The notes under the pieces: model-generated
Told to the model about the DNA's origin: nothing
Seen by the model: only the letters and a program-made list of their open reading frames with translations
Database searches by the model: none
Source: Bradyrhizobium macuxiense
GTDB lineage: Bacteria; Pseudomonadota; Alphaproteobacteria; Rhizobiales; Xanthobacteraceae
Assembly: GCF_007993935.1 (NCBI RefSeq)
Contig: NZ_VITY01000008.1
Span: 124,001 to 188,000 of the forward strand
Direction: 5' to 3'
Length of the DNA: 64,000 bases
Position numbers and translations under genes: made by a program
Shown here: positions 33,855-42,324 of the stretch, piece by piece
Layout of the letters: every line of letters starts with the position of its first letter
Position numbering within the stretch: the first letter of the stretch is position 1

Positions 33855-33960
33855 CCCGTCACCCTGAGGAGCGCGTAGCGCGTCTCGAAGGGTCGACGGG
33901 CCACCGGCCGGGCCGTTCATCCTTCGAGACGCCGCTTCGCGGCTCCTCAGGATGACGGGA
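33855..33960. repeat. Palindromic repeat, GGATGACGGG family (copy 2)
   Basis: The left arm CCCGTCACCCTGAGGAGCG and the right arm CGCGGCTCCTCAGGATGACGGG pair. The right 45 bases match the copy at 20857-20989. It fills the space between convergent kinase and regulator genes. A partial, different repeat (CGTAGGATGGGTGGAGCG) lies just before it at 33799-33816. Confidence 0.85.
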
Positions 33961-33978
33961 CAGAGAAAGGTAACGGCC

Positions 33979-34653
33979 TTACGTCGACGGCGTGCCCTGG
34001 CGCCATTGGCCGCCGGCGATCTTGGCGGCGGCGATCACGGCTTGGGTTCGGCTTTCGACGCCGAGCTTCTGCAAAATGGCCGAGACATGGGCCTTGATGG
34101 TCGCTTCGGAGACGCCGAGCTCGTAGGCGATCTGCTTGTTCAGCAGCCCCTCGGACAGCATCATCAGCACCCGCACCTGCTGCGGGGTCAGCGTGACCAG
34201 GCGGTCGCGCAGCCGCGTCATGTCGGGATCGCCGGCGGCCGACAGATCGGTGTCCGGCGGAACCCAGACGTCGCCCTCCATCACCTTCATGATGGCATCC
34301 CGCAGCGTCTCGACGCCGAAGCGCTTGGGGATGAAACCGGAGGCGCCGAAGTCGAGCGAACGGCGGATGGTTCCGGCATCGTCGCTGGCGGAGACGATGA
34401 CCACCGGAATGGCCGGATACTGCGCCCGCAGGTAGATCAGGCCGGAAAAGCCGCTGATCCCCGGCATGCTCAGGTCGAGCAGGATCAGGTCGACCTCGGA
34501 GTCCCGCTCCAGGAGCGCAGTCAGGTCCTCGAACGATCCGGCCTCGCTGATCGTGGCCGAACTCACGACGCTCGACACCGCCTGACGCAACGCATCGCGG
34601 AACAGCGGATGGTCGTCGGCGATGACAAGATGAGTATTGGCAGCAGCAGTCAT
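33979..34653 (-). CDS. LuxR/NarL-family response regulator (CrbR-like)
   Basis: The protein has 224 residues from the ATG at 34653; the frame upstream is not part of the family. The receiver domain (about 7-125) has acidic pocket DD at 13-14, phospho-acceptor D60 in LILLDLSMPG and the switch lysine in GFIPKRF. The LuxR-type DNA-binding domain is at about 155-215 (LTPQQVRVLMMLSEGLLNKQIAYELGVSEATIKAHVS). It converges with the SSS-type hybrid kinase, and such pairs form the CrbSR acetate-responsive system in other proteobacteria. It is divergent from an MFS carrier gene, which is a likely target. Genus-level CrbR identity is inferred. Confidence 0.9.
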   Translation of the reverse strand: MTAAANTHLVIADDHPLFRDALRQAVSSVVSSATISEAGSFEDLTALLERDSEVDLILLDLSMPGISGFSGLIYLRAQYPAIPVVIVSASDDAGTIRRSLDFGASGFIPKRFGVETLRDAIMKVMEGDVWVPPDTDLSAAGDPDMTRLRDRLVTLTPQQVRVLMMLSEGLLNKQIAYELGVSEATIKAHVSAILQKLGVESRTQAVIAAAKIAGGQWRQGTPST

Positions 34654-34962
34654 CTCAGTCCCACAAGCGGGCAAGCCCGCGCCGTTCGGTTGTCGCCCGC
34701 GCGGCAGTATCACGCAAGGGCCCGAAAATGCCAGATGCCAACGCAGTTAACCGGCCGAGCTTGTGCGCCGCAATAGACGCACGCCGGCCGTTCCATCCAG
34801 CTCTCGCCTCCAAAGATAAGTTCAAGCGTGTAAAAGCCAAAAGTCTTATTGGGGCAGGTTTCACTGCGATGTTACCTTTTAACTCAAGCTTGGGGCCTAT
34901 TCGGGCCTGACCCGGCAGACGGGAGCGAGCATGGCAGCAATAATTCGGGGGGAGCAATCCAG
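34654..34962. other. Divergent regulatory interval of 309 bases
   Basis: No gene is seen between the response regulator and the MFS carrier. The part at 34810-34900 is AT-richer and probably holds promoter sequences, but I could not identify convincing hexamers or an operator. Confidence 0.5.
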
Positions 34963-36627
34963 ATGTCCACAATGACTGCAACTTCGGCGCGGCCCGCCGG
35001 CATGACGAAGGATGAGCGGTTCGTCATCCTCGCGTCGTCGCTCGGCACCGTGTTCGAGTGGTACGACTTCTATCTCTACGGCTCACTGGCCGGGATCATC
35101 GGCGCGCAATTCTTCTCCGACTATCCGCCGGCGACCCGCGACATCTTCGCGTTGCTGGCGTTCGCCGCGGGCTTCCTGGTCCGCCCGTTCGGCGCGATCG
35201 TGTTCGGCCGCGTCGGCGACATCGTCGGCCGCAAATACACCTTCCTCGTCACCATCCTGATCATGGGCCTGTCGACCTTCATCGTCGGCCTCTTGCCCAG
35301 CGCCAAGTCCATCGGCATCGTGGCGCCGATCATCCTGATCTCGCTGCGCCTGCTGCAGGGCCTCGCGCTCGGCGGCGAGTATGGTGGCGCCGCGACCTAC
35401 GTCGCCGAACACGCACCGAACGGCAAGCGCGGCTACTACACCTCGTTCATCCAGACCACGGCCACGCTCGGCCTGTTCCTGTCGCTGCTGGTGATCCTGT
35501 TCACCCGTTCGATCACGGGCGAAAAGGACTTCGCCGATTGGGGCTGGCGCGTTCCGTTCCTGGTGTCGGTGCTGCTGCTCGGCATCTCGGTCTGGATCCG
35601 GCTGCGACTGAATGAATCGCCGGTGTTCCAGCGCATGAAGGACGAGGGCAAGAGCTCCAAGGCGCCGCTGACCGAGGCCTTCGCCAATTGGTCCAACGCC
35701 AAGATCGTGATCCTGGCGCTGCTCGGCGGCACCATGGGTCAGGGCGTGGTCTGGTACACCGGCCAGTTCTACGCGCTGTTCTTCCTGCAATCGATCCTCA
35801 AGGTCGACGGCTACACCGCCAACTTGCTGATCGCCTGGTCGCTGCTGTTCGGCACCGGCTTCTTCATCGTGTTCGGGGCCCTGTCGGACCGGATCGGCCG
35901 CAAGCCGATCATCCTGGCGGGCTGTGCGATCGCGGCGCTGACCTTCATCCCGATCTTCAAGATGATCTCCTCCAACGCCAACCCGGCGCTGGAGAAGGCG
36001 ATCGAATCGACCAAGGTCGAGGTGGTCGCCGACCCCGTGGGCTGCGGCGACCTGTTCAACCCGGTCGGCACCCGCGTCTTCACTGCGCCCTGCGACACCG
36101 CCCGCGCCTTCCTCGCCCAGTCGTCGGTCAAGTACTCGACGACCTACGGCGCGGCCGGCTCCGGCGTGAAGGTCATGGTCAACGGCAAGGAAGTCCCGTA
36201 CGCCAACGCCAAGGACGGCAACCCGGCGATCACGGCCGCGGTGGCCGCCGCCGGCTATCCGAAGGCCGGCGACGCCGGCATCGTCAAGATGGCGCACCCG
36301 TTCGACATCTTCCGTCCGCAGGTCGCCGCCGTGATCGGATTGCTGTTCATCCTGGTGATCTTCGTGACCATGGTGTACGGACCGATCGCCGCGATGCTGG
36401 TCGAGTTGTTCCCGACCAAGATCCGCTACACGTCGATGTCGCTGCCCTACCATATCGGCAACGGCTGGTTCGGCGGATTGCTGCCAGCGACCGCGTTCGC
36501 GATCGTCGCCTCGACCGGCGATATCTATGCCGGCCTCTGGTATCCGATCATCTTCGCGGCGATCACCGCGGTGGTCGGCGCGATCTTCCTGCCCGAGACC
36601 AAGGACGTCGACATCAGCAAGACCTGA
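34963..36627 (+). CDS. MFS transporter, metabolite:H+ symporter family, with large extra loop
   Basis: The protein has 554 residues. The ATG at 34963 follows a strong GGGGGGAG. It starts with the family pattern SSLGTVFEWYDFYLYGSLAG and has the signature GRVGDIVGRKYTF between segments 2 and 3, GGEYGGAATYVAEHAP, and GALSDRIGRKP. Twelve membrane segments are expected. Unlike ShiA/ProP-size proteins (about 430-500), it carries an extra hydrophilic stretch at about 345-445 with two cysteines (VGCGDLF, TAPCDT) before PFDIFRPQ. Substrates of this family are carboxylates, shikimate or betaine. Divergence from a CrbR-like regulator suggests a carboxylate such as acetate. A terminator follows. Confidence 0.92.
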   Translation: MSTMTATSARPAGMTKDERFVILASSLGTVFEWYDFYLYGSLAGIIGAQFFSDYPPATRDIFALLAFAAGFLVRPFGAIVFGRVGDIVGRKYTFLVTILIMGLSTFIVGLLPSAKSIGIVAPIILISLRLLQGLALGGEYGGAATYVAEHAPNGKRGYYTSFIQTTATLGLFLSLLVILFTRSITGEKDFADWGWRVPFLVSVLLLGISVWIRLRLNESPVFQRMKDEGKSSKAPLTEAFANWSNAKIVILALLGGTMGQGVVWYTGQFYALFFLQSILKVDGYTANLLIAWSLLFGTGFFIVFGALSDRIGRKPIILAGCAIAALTFIPIFKMISSNANPALEKAIESTKVEVVADPVGCGDLFNPVGTRVFTAPCDTARAFLAQSSVKYSTTYGAAGSGVKVMVNGKEVPYANAKDGNPAITAAVAAAGYPKAGDAGIVKMAHPFDIFRPQVAAVIGLLFILVIFVTMVYGPIAAMLVELFPTKIRYTSMSLPYHIGNGWFGGLLPATAFAIVASTGDIYAGLWYPIIFAAITAVVGAIFLPETKDVDISKT

Positions 36628-36650
36628 CAGCCGACACGATCCTTTCGATG

Positions 36651-36687
36651 AACCGGCCGCGGAGCGATCCGCGGCCGGTTTCTTTTC
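36651..36687 (+). terminator. Rho-independent terminator of the MFS gene
   Basis: The stem AACCGGCCGCGGA / TCCGCGGCCGGTT, with GCGA between, is followed by TCTTTT, 24 bases after the stop. Confidence 0.92.
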
Positions 36688-36702
36688 AGGTGTACTCCGC
36701 GG

Positions 36703-37179
36703 TCAGGCTCTGATCACACCGATGAATTGCAGCACGATCTCGCGCCGGTGCGCCTGGGCGCGATGCTCGATCAGATAGATGCCCTGCCAGGTGCCGAGCG
36801 CCATCTCGCCATCGAGCACGGGGACCTGCAGCGAGGTCGCCGTCAGCATGGTCTTGATATGCGCCGGCATGTCATCGGGCCCTTCGGTGTCGTGACGCCA
36901 GCCGCCGTCTTCCGGCGCGGCGCGATCGAGCGCCGTCATCAAATCGGCCAGCACGGTCGGATCGGCATTCTCCTGGATCGTCAGCGACGCCGAGGTGTGA
37001 CGGATGAACAGCGTCACCGCGCCCTCGCCGGCGCGCACCTCGCGCAGGAACTTGGCGACCTCGCGCGTGATGTCGGTGAAGCCGGCGCGCGAGGTTTCGA
37101 CCGTCAGGCGCGACGACACGATGCTGGTTGCCGCGATGGAAGATGGCGCCGAGCGCGTGATGGTTTTCGGTGAGGTCAT
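36703..37179 (-). CDS. YjbQ family protein (UPF0047)
   Basis: The protein has 158 residues from the ATG at 37179; the 20 codons upstream are in a repeat and were discarded. YjbQ motifs are GEGAVTLFIRHTSASLTIQENADPTV, GWRHDTEGPDDMPAHIKTML and the C-terminal LGTWQGIYLIEHRA. The conserved His and Glu residues are intact. The family has a weak thiamin-phosphate synthase activity in vitro, and its in vivo role is unclear. It faces the MFS gene across its terminator and lies downstream of a palindromic repeat. Confidence 0.93.
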   Translation of the reverse strand: MTSPKTITRSAPSSIAATSIVSSRLTVETSRAGFTDITREVAKFLREVRAGEGAVTLFIRHTSASLTIQENADPTVLADLMTALDRAAPEDGGWRHDTEGPDDMPAHIKTMLTATSLQVPVLDGEMALGTWQGIYLIEHRAQAHRREIVLQFIGVIRA

Positions 37180-37196
37180 TTGAACTCTTTCAACCT

Positions 37197-37318
37197 GTCG
37201 TCCCGGCGAACGCCGGGACCCATAACCACCCACATCCATTGGTTAGGCGACACATCAACTCCGAGTCTTCGAACTTGAGGGGCCGCGGCGTATGGGTCCC
37301 GGCCTTCGCCGGGACGAC
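37197..37318. repeat. Palindromic repeat, GTCGTCCCGGCGAA family (copy 1)
   Basis: The arms GTCGTCCCGGCGAACGCCGGGACCCAT and ATGGGTCCCGGCCTTCGCCGGGACGAC are inverted, each arm being itself a hairpin. Other copies are at 46008-46128 and 48009-48130, with a half copy at 48832-48856. Confidence 0.88.
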
Positions 37319-37344
37319 GCTGTGGTAACAGTGTCAGCACAACA

Positions 37345-37869
37345 TCAAATCTTGCCGCCGTTGACGTCGCGCTGCACGCGGTTGGCCATCTCGATCAGCC
37401 GCCGCCAGGCCCGCTCGACGAACGACATCATGCGATCCATGTCGCGGTCGCTCGGCAGCGGGATCTCGATCTTGCGCTCGCCCTCCGCAACCTTGGGCTC
37501 CGGCTTCTTCAGCTGATCCGATTTCGGCAACGCCTCGTCGGTCTTGGCCGATGGTGCGCGCGCGGCAAGCTCGCCTTTCAATCTGTCATTGTCGGCCTGC
37601 AGGCGCCCGATCTCGGCGTCGAGTGCCGCGCGCTCGTCCGGCACCATGTAGCAGGCCCAGCCGGCGCTGGAATTGGTGCAGGTCGACACCGCGCCGGTGC
37701 GGGTGTCGAGGCGCAGGAAGCCATCGCCGGCCGGCGACAGCGCGTAGCGGCCGTTCTCGGTATCGGGCGCGGCTTGCGCCAATGCCGCACCGCTCGAGAT
37801 CAGGATGGCAGCAATTGCGATGGACAATTTCCAGGACGACATCTTCGACGACGACATCGCGATGGGCAT
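37345..37869 (-). CDS. Exported protein with coiled-coil segment, unknown function
   Basis: The protein has 174 residues. The ATG at 37869 is chosen because GGAG lies 11 bases upstream; an upstream ATG at 37887 is possible. A signal peptide is present (MPIAMSSSKMSSWKLSIAIA, then AALAQAAP). The mature part has a small beta-rich region GRYALSPAGDGFLRLDTRTGAVSTC with two cysteines (TC and WACY), a coiled-coil (ERAALDAEIGRLQADNDRLKGELAA) and a charged helical tail. I do not recognise a family. It is 15 bases upstream of the stop of the isomerase gene and probably cotranscribed with it. Confidence 0.78.
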   Translation of the reverse strand: MPIAMSSSKMSSWKLSIAIAAILISSGAALAQAAPDTENGRYALSPAGDGFLRLDTRTGAVSTCTNSSAGWACYMVPDERAALDAEIGRLQADNDRLKGELAARAPSAKTDEALPKSDQLKKPEPKVAEGERKIEIPLPSDRDMDRMMSFVERAWRRLIEMANRVQRDVNGGKI

Positions 37870-37883
37870 GGGCTTGCTCCGCC

Positions 37884-38525
37884 TCAACCTGATTCCGGCC
37901 CCTCAACCACAGAGCTATAGGGCTTGCGGCCTGACTTCAACGCGTCCTCGAGCAATTCGATCCGGTCCTGGCCCCAGAACACCTCACCATCGAGCACATA
38001 TCCGGGCGAACCGAACACGCCGGCGTCCAACGCATTCTGCCGGTTCTGCTCATAGGCCGCGCTGATCGCATCACTGCCCGAGCGCTCCATCAGCTGCCGG
38101 CCGGGCAGACCTGCATCGTCGGCGAGCTTCACCAGCGTTGCGGGGTCGGCAAGGTTGAGCTCAAGCTCCCAGACCGCCGGATAGGCACGTTGCAGAAACG
38201 GCTCGGGGTCGAGCCCGGCTTCGAGCATCGCGATCACGACGCCGTCGGCAAGGCGTCCGTTGAACGGCCAGTTGGCCGGTTGCAGGTGAAAATTCAGCCC
38301 ACGCTTGTCGCGCCAGCGCTGCAGCTCGATCAGCCGATAGCGCTGCCGTACCGGATGGCGCTTGGCGAGCGGCAGCCCGCCGGTCTCCGAGAACAGATCG
38401 ACGAGCAGCACGGGCCGGTAATTTACCTTGAGATCGTAAATGCTTACGAGCCGAGTGAAGGGCTTGTGGCCGATATAGGCCCAGGGCGATTGCAGCGAGA
38501 AGTAGTAGTCGATTTGGCGCGCCAT
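37884..38525 (-). CDS. 2-hydroxychromene-2-carboxylate isomerase-like, DsbA family
   Basis: The protein has 213 residues from the ATG at 38525. The start MARQIDYYFSLQSPWAYIGHK is the classic 2-hydroxychromene-2-carboxylate isomerase/kappa-GST opening, where the catalytic Ser stands in SPW. Later motifs are DAGVFGSPGYVLDGEVFWGQDRIELLED. The enzyme class isomerises hydroxychromene carboxylates with glutathione in naphthalene catabolism, but many homologues have other roles. It is cytoplasmic. The downstream gene encodes a secreted coiled-coil protein. Confidence 0.9.
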   Translation of the reverse strand: MARQIDYYFSLQSPWAYIGHKPFTRLVSIYDLKVNYRPVLLVDLFSETGGLPLAKRHPVRQRYRLIELQRWRDKRGLNFHLQPANWPFNGRLADGVVIAMLEAGLDPEPFLQRAYPAVWELELNLADPATLVKLADDAGLPGRQLMERSGSDAISAAYEQNRQNALDAGVFGSPGYVLDGEVFWGQDRIELLEDALKSGRKPYSSVVEGPESG

Positions 38526-38705
38526 GCGGAACCTTGACTGCACGAGGGACGAGGACTTTCGCTGATCCCAGCAGAGCAGGAAAAGCCACGCAACATCGCT
38601 TCAAGGCATACAAGCTGTTGCACTGCGATCACTGCGTCACTCTGACCTTGAATATCTCAAAATAAATCCAGCAGAATCAAAGCAATAACTGGTTACGACG
38701 CAATC

Positions 38706-38734
38706 TTGACTTGATTAGACGCGGTAAGTATGGT
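38706..38734 (+). promoter_or_regulatory. Likely promoter of the atpI-B-E-F'-F operon
   Basis: TTGACT (38706-38711) and TATGGT (38729-38734) are separated by 17 bases and lie 66 bases before atpI. This is the best sigma-70-type match I found in the interval. Confidence 0.5.
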
Positions 38735-38800
38735 CCGCGCGGCTTTTGACGGGGACGGGCGCAATTTCCATCATCCGCGGCATCGGTTAGTGTTTGCAGC

Positions 38801-39172
38801 ATGGCTGAGAACACCAACCACGACGCAGATGGAAGTCGCGATCAATCGCCTCCTGACGAAGCTGCGCTTTCCGCAAGGCTCGGAAGTCTCGATCATCGGT
38901 TGTCAGAAATTCGCGACAGCCGCAGGAGCAAGACTGATCAATCCGGTACAGAAAGCGGGGACAGTGCCGCCAGAGCTTCGGCGATGGCGCTCGGTTTTCG
39001 TCTTTCCTCGGAGCTGATCGCGGGCGTTGCCGTCGGGGCGGCGATTGGCTGGGGGTTCGACCGTTTGCTGTCGACGTCGCCATTCGGCTTCATCGTGTTA
39101 ACGCTGCTCGGCTTCGTCGCCGGGGTGGTCAACGTGGTGAGGTCCGCGGGCGTGGCCTCGGGCAAGCGCTGA
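38801..39172 (+). CDS. atpI: ATP synthase protein I
   Basis: This 123-residue membrane protein has a hydrophilic N-terminus of about 60 residues and two membrane segments (about 67-85 and 93-113; SSELIAGVAVGAAIGWGFDRLL and FGFIVLTLLGFVAGVVNVVR). It is the usual AtpI of alphaproteobacteria, thought to assist assembly of the c-ring or carry Mg2+/Ca2+. It begins the F0 gene set and is followed by atpB after 71 bases. Confidence 0.93.
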   Translation: MAENTNHDADGSRDQSPPDEAALSARLGSLDHRLSEIRDSRRSKTDQSGTESGDSAARASAMALGFRLSSELIAGVAVGAAIGWGFDRLLSTSPFGFIVLTLLGFVAGVVNVVRSAGVASGKR

Positions 39173-39243
39173 GCGCCGGCGGAAGTCACGACATTTGAAA
39201 TTCGATAACCGGCGACACGGCCGGTGGACCAAGAGCCGCGCGG

Positions 39244-39993
39244 ATGAAAATCGACCCGATCCATCAGTTCAATATCGAGCCCCTCTTCACGCTCGGCCAC
39301 ATCGGCAATCACACGATCGCCTTCACCAATTCGTCGCTCTACATGTTCATCGCGGTGCTCCTGATCGCGCTGCTGATGCTGGCGAGCGGCCGGGACCTGG
39401 TTCCGGGACGGCTGCAGTCGGTCGCCGAGATCTCCTACGAGTTCGTCGCCACCACGATTCGCAGCACGGCCGGCTCGGAAGGCATGAAGTTCTTCCCGCT
39501 GATCTTCTCGATCTTCATGTTCCTCTGCGTCTCGAACCTTGTCGGCGTCATCCCCTACACCTTCACGATCTCGAGCCACCTGATCGTGACCGCAGCCCTT
39601 GCGCTGCTGGTGTTCTTCACCGTCCTGTTCTACGGCCTCTACAAGAACGGTCTGAAATTCTTCAAGATCTTCGTCCCCTCCGGCGTTCCGATCTACATCC
39701 TGCCGCTGGTCATGTTCATCGAGGTCCTGTCGTTCTTCCTGCGGCCGGTCTCGCACAGCGTTCGTCTGTTCGCCAACATGCTGGCCGGCCACATCGCGCT
39801 CAAGGTGTTCGCGGGCTTCGTCGCGATGCTCGGCTTCTCGCTGGGCGCGCTCGGCTGGGTCGGCGGCGTGCTGCCGCTGGCGCTCACGATTGCGCTGTAC
39901 GCCCTCGAACTGCTGGTCGCGTTCCTGCAGGCCTACGTGTTCGCGATCCTGACCTGCATCTACCTCAACGACGCCATTCATCCGGGACACTAA
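39244..39993 (+). CDS. atpB: F0F1 ATP synthase subunit a
   Basis: This 249-residue integral membrane protein carries the proton half-channels. Key segments are visible: the conserved arginine region SHSVRLFANMLAGHIALKVFAG and the C-terminal LLVAFLQAYVFAILTCIYLNDA. It has five to six membrane helices. It lies between atpI and atpE in the rhizobial F0 operon. Confidence 0.98.
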   Translation: MKIDPIHQFNIEPLFTLGHIGNHTIAFTNSSLYMFIAVLLIALLMLASGRDLVPGRLQSVAEISYEFVATTIRSTAGSEGMKFFPLIFSIFMFLCVSNLVGVIPYTFTISSHLIVTAALALLVFFTVLFYGLYKNGLKFFKIFVPSGVPIYILPLVMFIEVLSFFLRPVSHSVRLFANMLAGHIALKVFAGFVAMLGFSLGALGWVGGVLPLALTIALYALELLVAFLQAYVFAILTCIYLNDAIHPGH

Positions 39994-40048
39994 GCGGTCC
40001 GGGGAATCTCCACCCACCAATCTGTCTATCTTTCTCAAGGAGCTACAA

Positions 40049-40279
40049 ATGGAACCGGCAGCAGCAAAACTTATCGGCGCGGGCATCGCGTGCATCGGCA
40101 TGGGCGGTGCGGGCGTCGGCGTGGGCATCATCTTCGGCAACTACCTCGCCGCTGCGGTGCGTAACCCCTCGGCCGCTCAGGGTCAGTTCGGCAACCTGAT
40201 CTTCGGCTTCGCCGTGACCGAAGCGCTCGGCATCTTCTCGCTGCTGATCGCGCTGCTCCTGCTGTTCGTTCCGCTCTGA
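40049..40279 (+). CDS. atpE: F0F1 ATP synthase subunit c
   Basis: This 76-residue proteolipid has two membrane helices. The first has the GIACIGMGGAGVGVGIIFGNY glycine motif, the loop is AAVRNPSAQ-like (RNPSAAQGQ), and the second has the proton-binding Glu in IFGFAVTEALGIFSLL. It forms the rotating ring of the synthase. It is followed by atpF' after 69 bases. Confidence 0.98.
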   Translation: MEPAAAKLIGAGIACIGMGGAGVGVGIIFGNYLAAAVRNPSAAQGQFGNLIFGFAVTEALGIFSLLIALLLLFVPL

Positions 40280-40348
40280 GCGGCACTTCCTTCGCGCCGC
40301 CCAAGGATCATTCCAGGGCGGCGCGCATGACAGCAACAGGAGAACACC

Positions 40349-40915
40349 ATGGCTGAGAGTCATGGCGAGGCAAAAGGCCAGGCGGCCGGCGCCCACACCG
40401 AGGCCGAAGGCGGACATCACGGCGGAACCTTTCCGCCGTTCGATTCGTCCAACTACGCCTCGCAGCTGGTGTCGCTGGCGATTGCATTTGTCGCGCTCTA
40501 TCTGATCGTGTCGCGTATCGCACTGCCGCGCGTCGGCGGGACGATCGACGCACGTCAGAACAAGATCGAGGGCGATCTGGCCGAGGCGCAGAAGCTGAAG
40601 GACGAGTCCGACGCGGCGCTGAAGGCCTATGAAACCGAGCTGGCGAATGCGCGCGCCAACGCCCAGGCGATCGGCAACGAGACCCGCGAGAAGCTGAACG
40701 CGGCCTCGGAAGCCGAGCGCAAGGCGCTGGAAGAGAAACTGGCGGCCAAGCTCGCCGACGCCGAGAAGCAGATCGCAACGACGAGGACCAACGCCATGAG
40801 CAACGTCCGCGGCATCGCGGCGGATGCGGCCGGCACCATCGTCCAGCAACTCGCCGGCGTCACGCCGGACGCGAATGCGGTCAACAGCGCCGTCGACGCG
40901 TCGCTGAAGGGATAG
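40349..40915 (+). CDS. atpF': F0F1 ATP synthase subunit b'
   Basis: This 188-residue protein has an N-terminal extension rich in Gly, His and Ala, a single membrane segment (about 45-67, ASQLVSLAIAFVALYLIVSRI) and a long alpha-helix (EGDLAEAQKLKDESDAALKAYE onward). This is the b' copy typical of alphaproteobacteria and photosynthetic bacteria, which forms the peripheral stalk with subunit b. It is followed at once by atpF. Confidence 0.95.
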   Translation: MAESHGEAKGQAAGAHTEAEGGHHGGTFPPFDSSNYASQLVSLAIAFVALYLIVSRIALPRVGGTIDARQNKIEGDLAEAQKLKDESDAALKAYETELANARANAQAIGNETREKLNAASEAERKALEEKLAAKLADAEKQIATTRTNAMSNVRGIAADAAGTIVQQLAGVTPDANAVNSAVDASLKG

Positions 40916-40918
40916 ACG

Positions 40919-41404
40919 ATGTTTTACGAACCGGAAACCTGGGTTGCGATCGCCTTCGTCATTCTGCTGGTCGTGTTCGGCTACCTCGGCGTCCATCGCA
41001 CCCTGCTGACGGCGCTCGATCATCGTGCCGAGCGCATCAAGGCCGAGCTGGAGGACGCCCGCCGTCTGAAGGACGAGGCCAACAAGCTGCTCGGCGAGTA
41101 CAAGGCGCGCCGCGCCAGCGCGGAGCGCGAGGCCCAGGACATCATCTCCAACGCCAAGGCCGAAGCCGAGCGGATCGCGGCTGAAGCCAAGACCAAGATG
41201 GAAGATTTTGTCGCCCGGCGGACCAAGACCGCCGAGAGCAAGATCGCCCAGGCCGAGGCCCAGGCCGTGGCCGATGTCCGCGCCGCCGCGGCCAACGCCG
41301 CCGTGACCGCCGCCTCGACCATCCTGTCGCAGTCGGTCAAGGGCTCGGTTGCCGACGACCTCGTCGGCAAGGGTATCGCCGAGGTCCGCTCCAAGCTGAA
41401 CTGA
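40919..41404 (+). CDS. atpF: F0F1 ATP synthase subunit b
   Basis: This 161-residue protein has a short N-terminal membrane helix (TWVAIAFVILLVVFGYLG) and a long charged helix (EDARRLKDEANKLLGEYKARR). It forms the heterodimeric stalk with b'. It starts three bases after the atpF' stop. The operon ends here at a strong terminator, so F1 genes (atpH-A-G-D-C) are elsewhere in the genome. Confidence 0.97.
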   Translation: MFYEPETWVAIAFVILLVVFGYLGVHRTLLTALDHRAERIKAELEDARRLKDEANKLLGEYKARRASAEREAQDIISNAKAEAERIAAEAKTKMEDFVARRTKTAESKIAQAEAQAVADVRAAAANAAVTAASTILSQSVKGSVADDLVGKGIAEVRSKLN

Positions 41405-41428
41405 CGCGAGCACAACTGCTTCCAAAAA

Positions 41429-41465
41429 AAAGGCCGGCGCGAGATCATCGCGCCGGCCTTTTTCT
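41429..41465 (+). terminator. Rho-independent terminator of the F0 operon
   Basis: The stem AAGGCCGGCGCGA / TCGCGCCGGCCTT, with TCA between, is followed by TTTCTTT and preceded by an A run, so it can work in both directions for the convergent gene at 41526. Confidence 0.95.
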
Positions 41466-41525
41466 TTGTTCAAATCTGTCCGCGACACGCGAACCGGCAC
41501 CGGTTCGCTGGAAAACGTTCTGGCG

Positions 41526-42176
41526 CTACTTCTTCTTGTGCGGCGCGCGCGGCTTCGGTTCCGGCTTCAGGGCCTGCGGATCGAAGCCGATATAGAAGAT
41601 GTAATTGTCGTTGTCGGCCGGCGACGGCGCCGGATAGACGACATCCTCGGCAACCAGGCTGAACGGCACGCTGCCGCTATCGTCCATCTGCACCGTGGTC
41701 GTGTAGGCCTTGGTCGCGATGGTCTTCTCGCCGACGCCGCCGAGCACCACGGCGACGCGCAGCGGCACCTGAACGGTCGGCGGGGCGCCCTGGGGACCGA
41801 CGATGATCCGCCCCTGGATCCCGATCTTGGCGGTGATCACGCCGCCATTCAGGTTGCACTGCCGCGCCGTGCGCGTGATCGAGGCCAGGAACTTGACGTC
41901 GTTGCCGACCGCCTCCTTGCCGTTCGCAGCCACCGAATAGGTCGAGGCCCCGGAGCGGATCTGCACCGGCGGGCAGGTCAGTTCGGCGTCGGCGTCGTTC
42001 AGCTGCTGCGGCGCCGCGGGCGCGGCCGGCTTGTCCGAATCCGACGAACCACCGCCGAACAGGCTCTTGAAGCGGTCGCTCAGCGACTGCGCCGAGCTGG
42101 CCTCCGGCAGCAGGGTGGCACCGAGACCGATCGATACCGCCGCCGCGAGCGCGAACCTGATCACCCTGTCACCCAT
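41526..42176 (-). CDS. Exported protein of unknown function
   Basis: The protein has 216 residues from the ATG at 42176. The N-terminus is a signal peptide (MGDRVIRFALAAAVSIGLGA, then EASSAQ). The mature chain has an Ala/Pro linker and a beta-rich domain starting at DAELTCPPVQIRSGASTYSV, with two cysteines (TCPP and ARQC), and ends with a basic tail PKPRAPHKKK. I do not recognise a family. It converges with the atp operon, sharing its terminator. The next gene upstream on the strand codes for a RimJ-like acetyltransferase. Confidence 0.78.
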   Translation of the reverse strand: MGDRVIRFALAAAVSIGLGATLLPEASSAQSLSDRFKSLFGGGSSDSDKPAAPAAPQQLNDADAELTCPPVQIRSGASTYSVAANGKEAVGNDVKFLASITRTARQCNLNGGVITAKIGIQGRIIVGPQGAPPTVQVPLRVAVVLGGVGEKTIATKAYTTTVQMDDSGSVPFSLVAEDVVYPAPSPADNDNYIFYIGFDPQALKPEPKPRAPHKKK

Positions 42177-42324
42177 CGATATCCTCAAATCTCCAAACCG
42201 AGTTCCCGTTTCGCGGGCGTTATAGCAAGCCAATGGCGGCGAACCCAAGGCATGTGAAGGGCATGTAACAAGACATCCGGAAGGCGCCGGGCGGCGCTGG
42301 CCATCAGCCGGCAGGCTTTGCGAT

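Noticed and set aside
34850..34875. Sigma-54 promoter before the MFS gene
   Set aside because: The GG and GC elements are one base out of the required spacing, and other consensus bases are missing.
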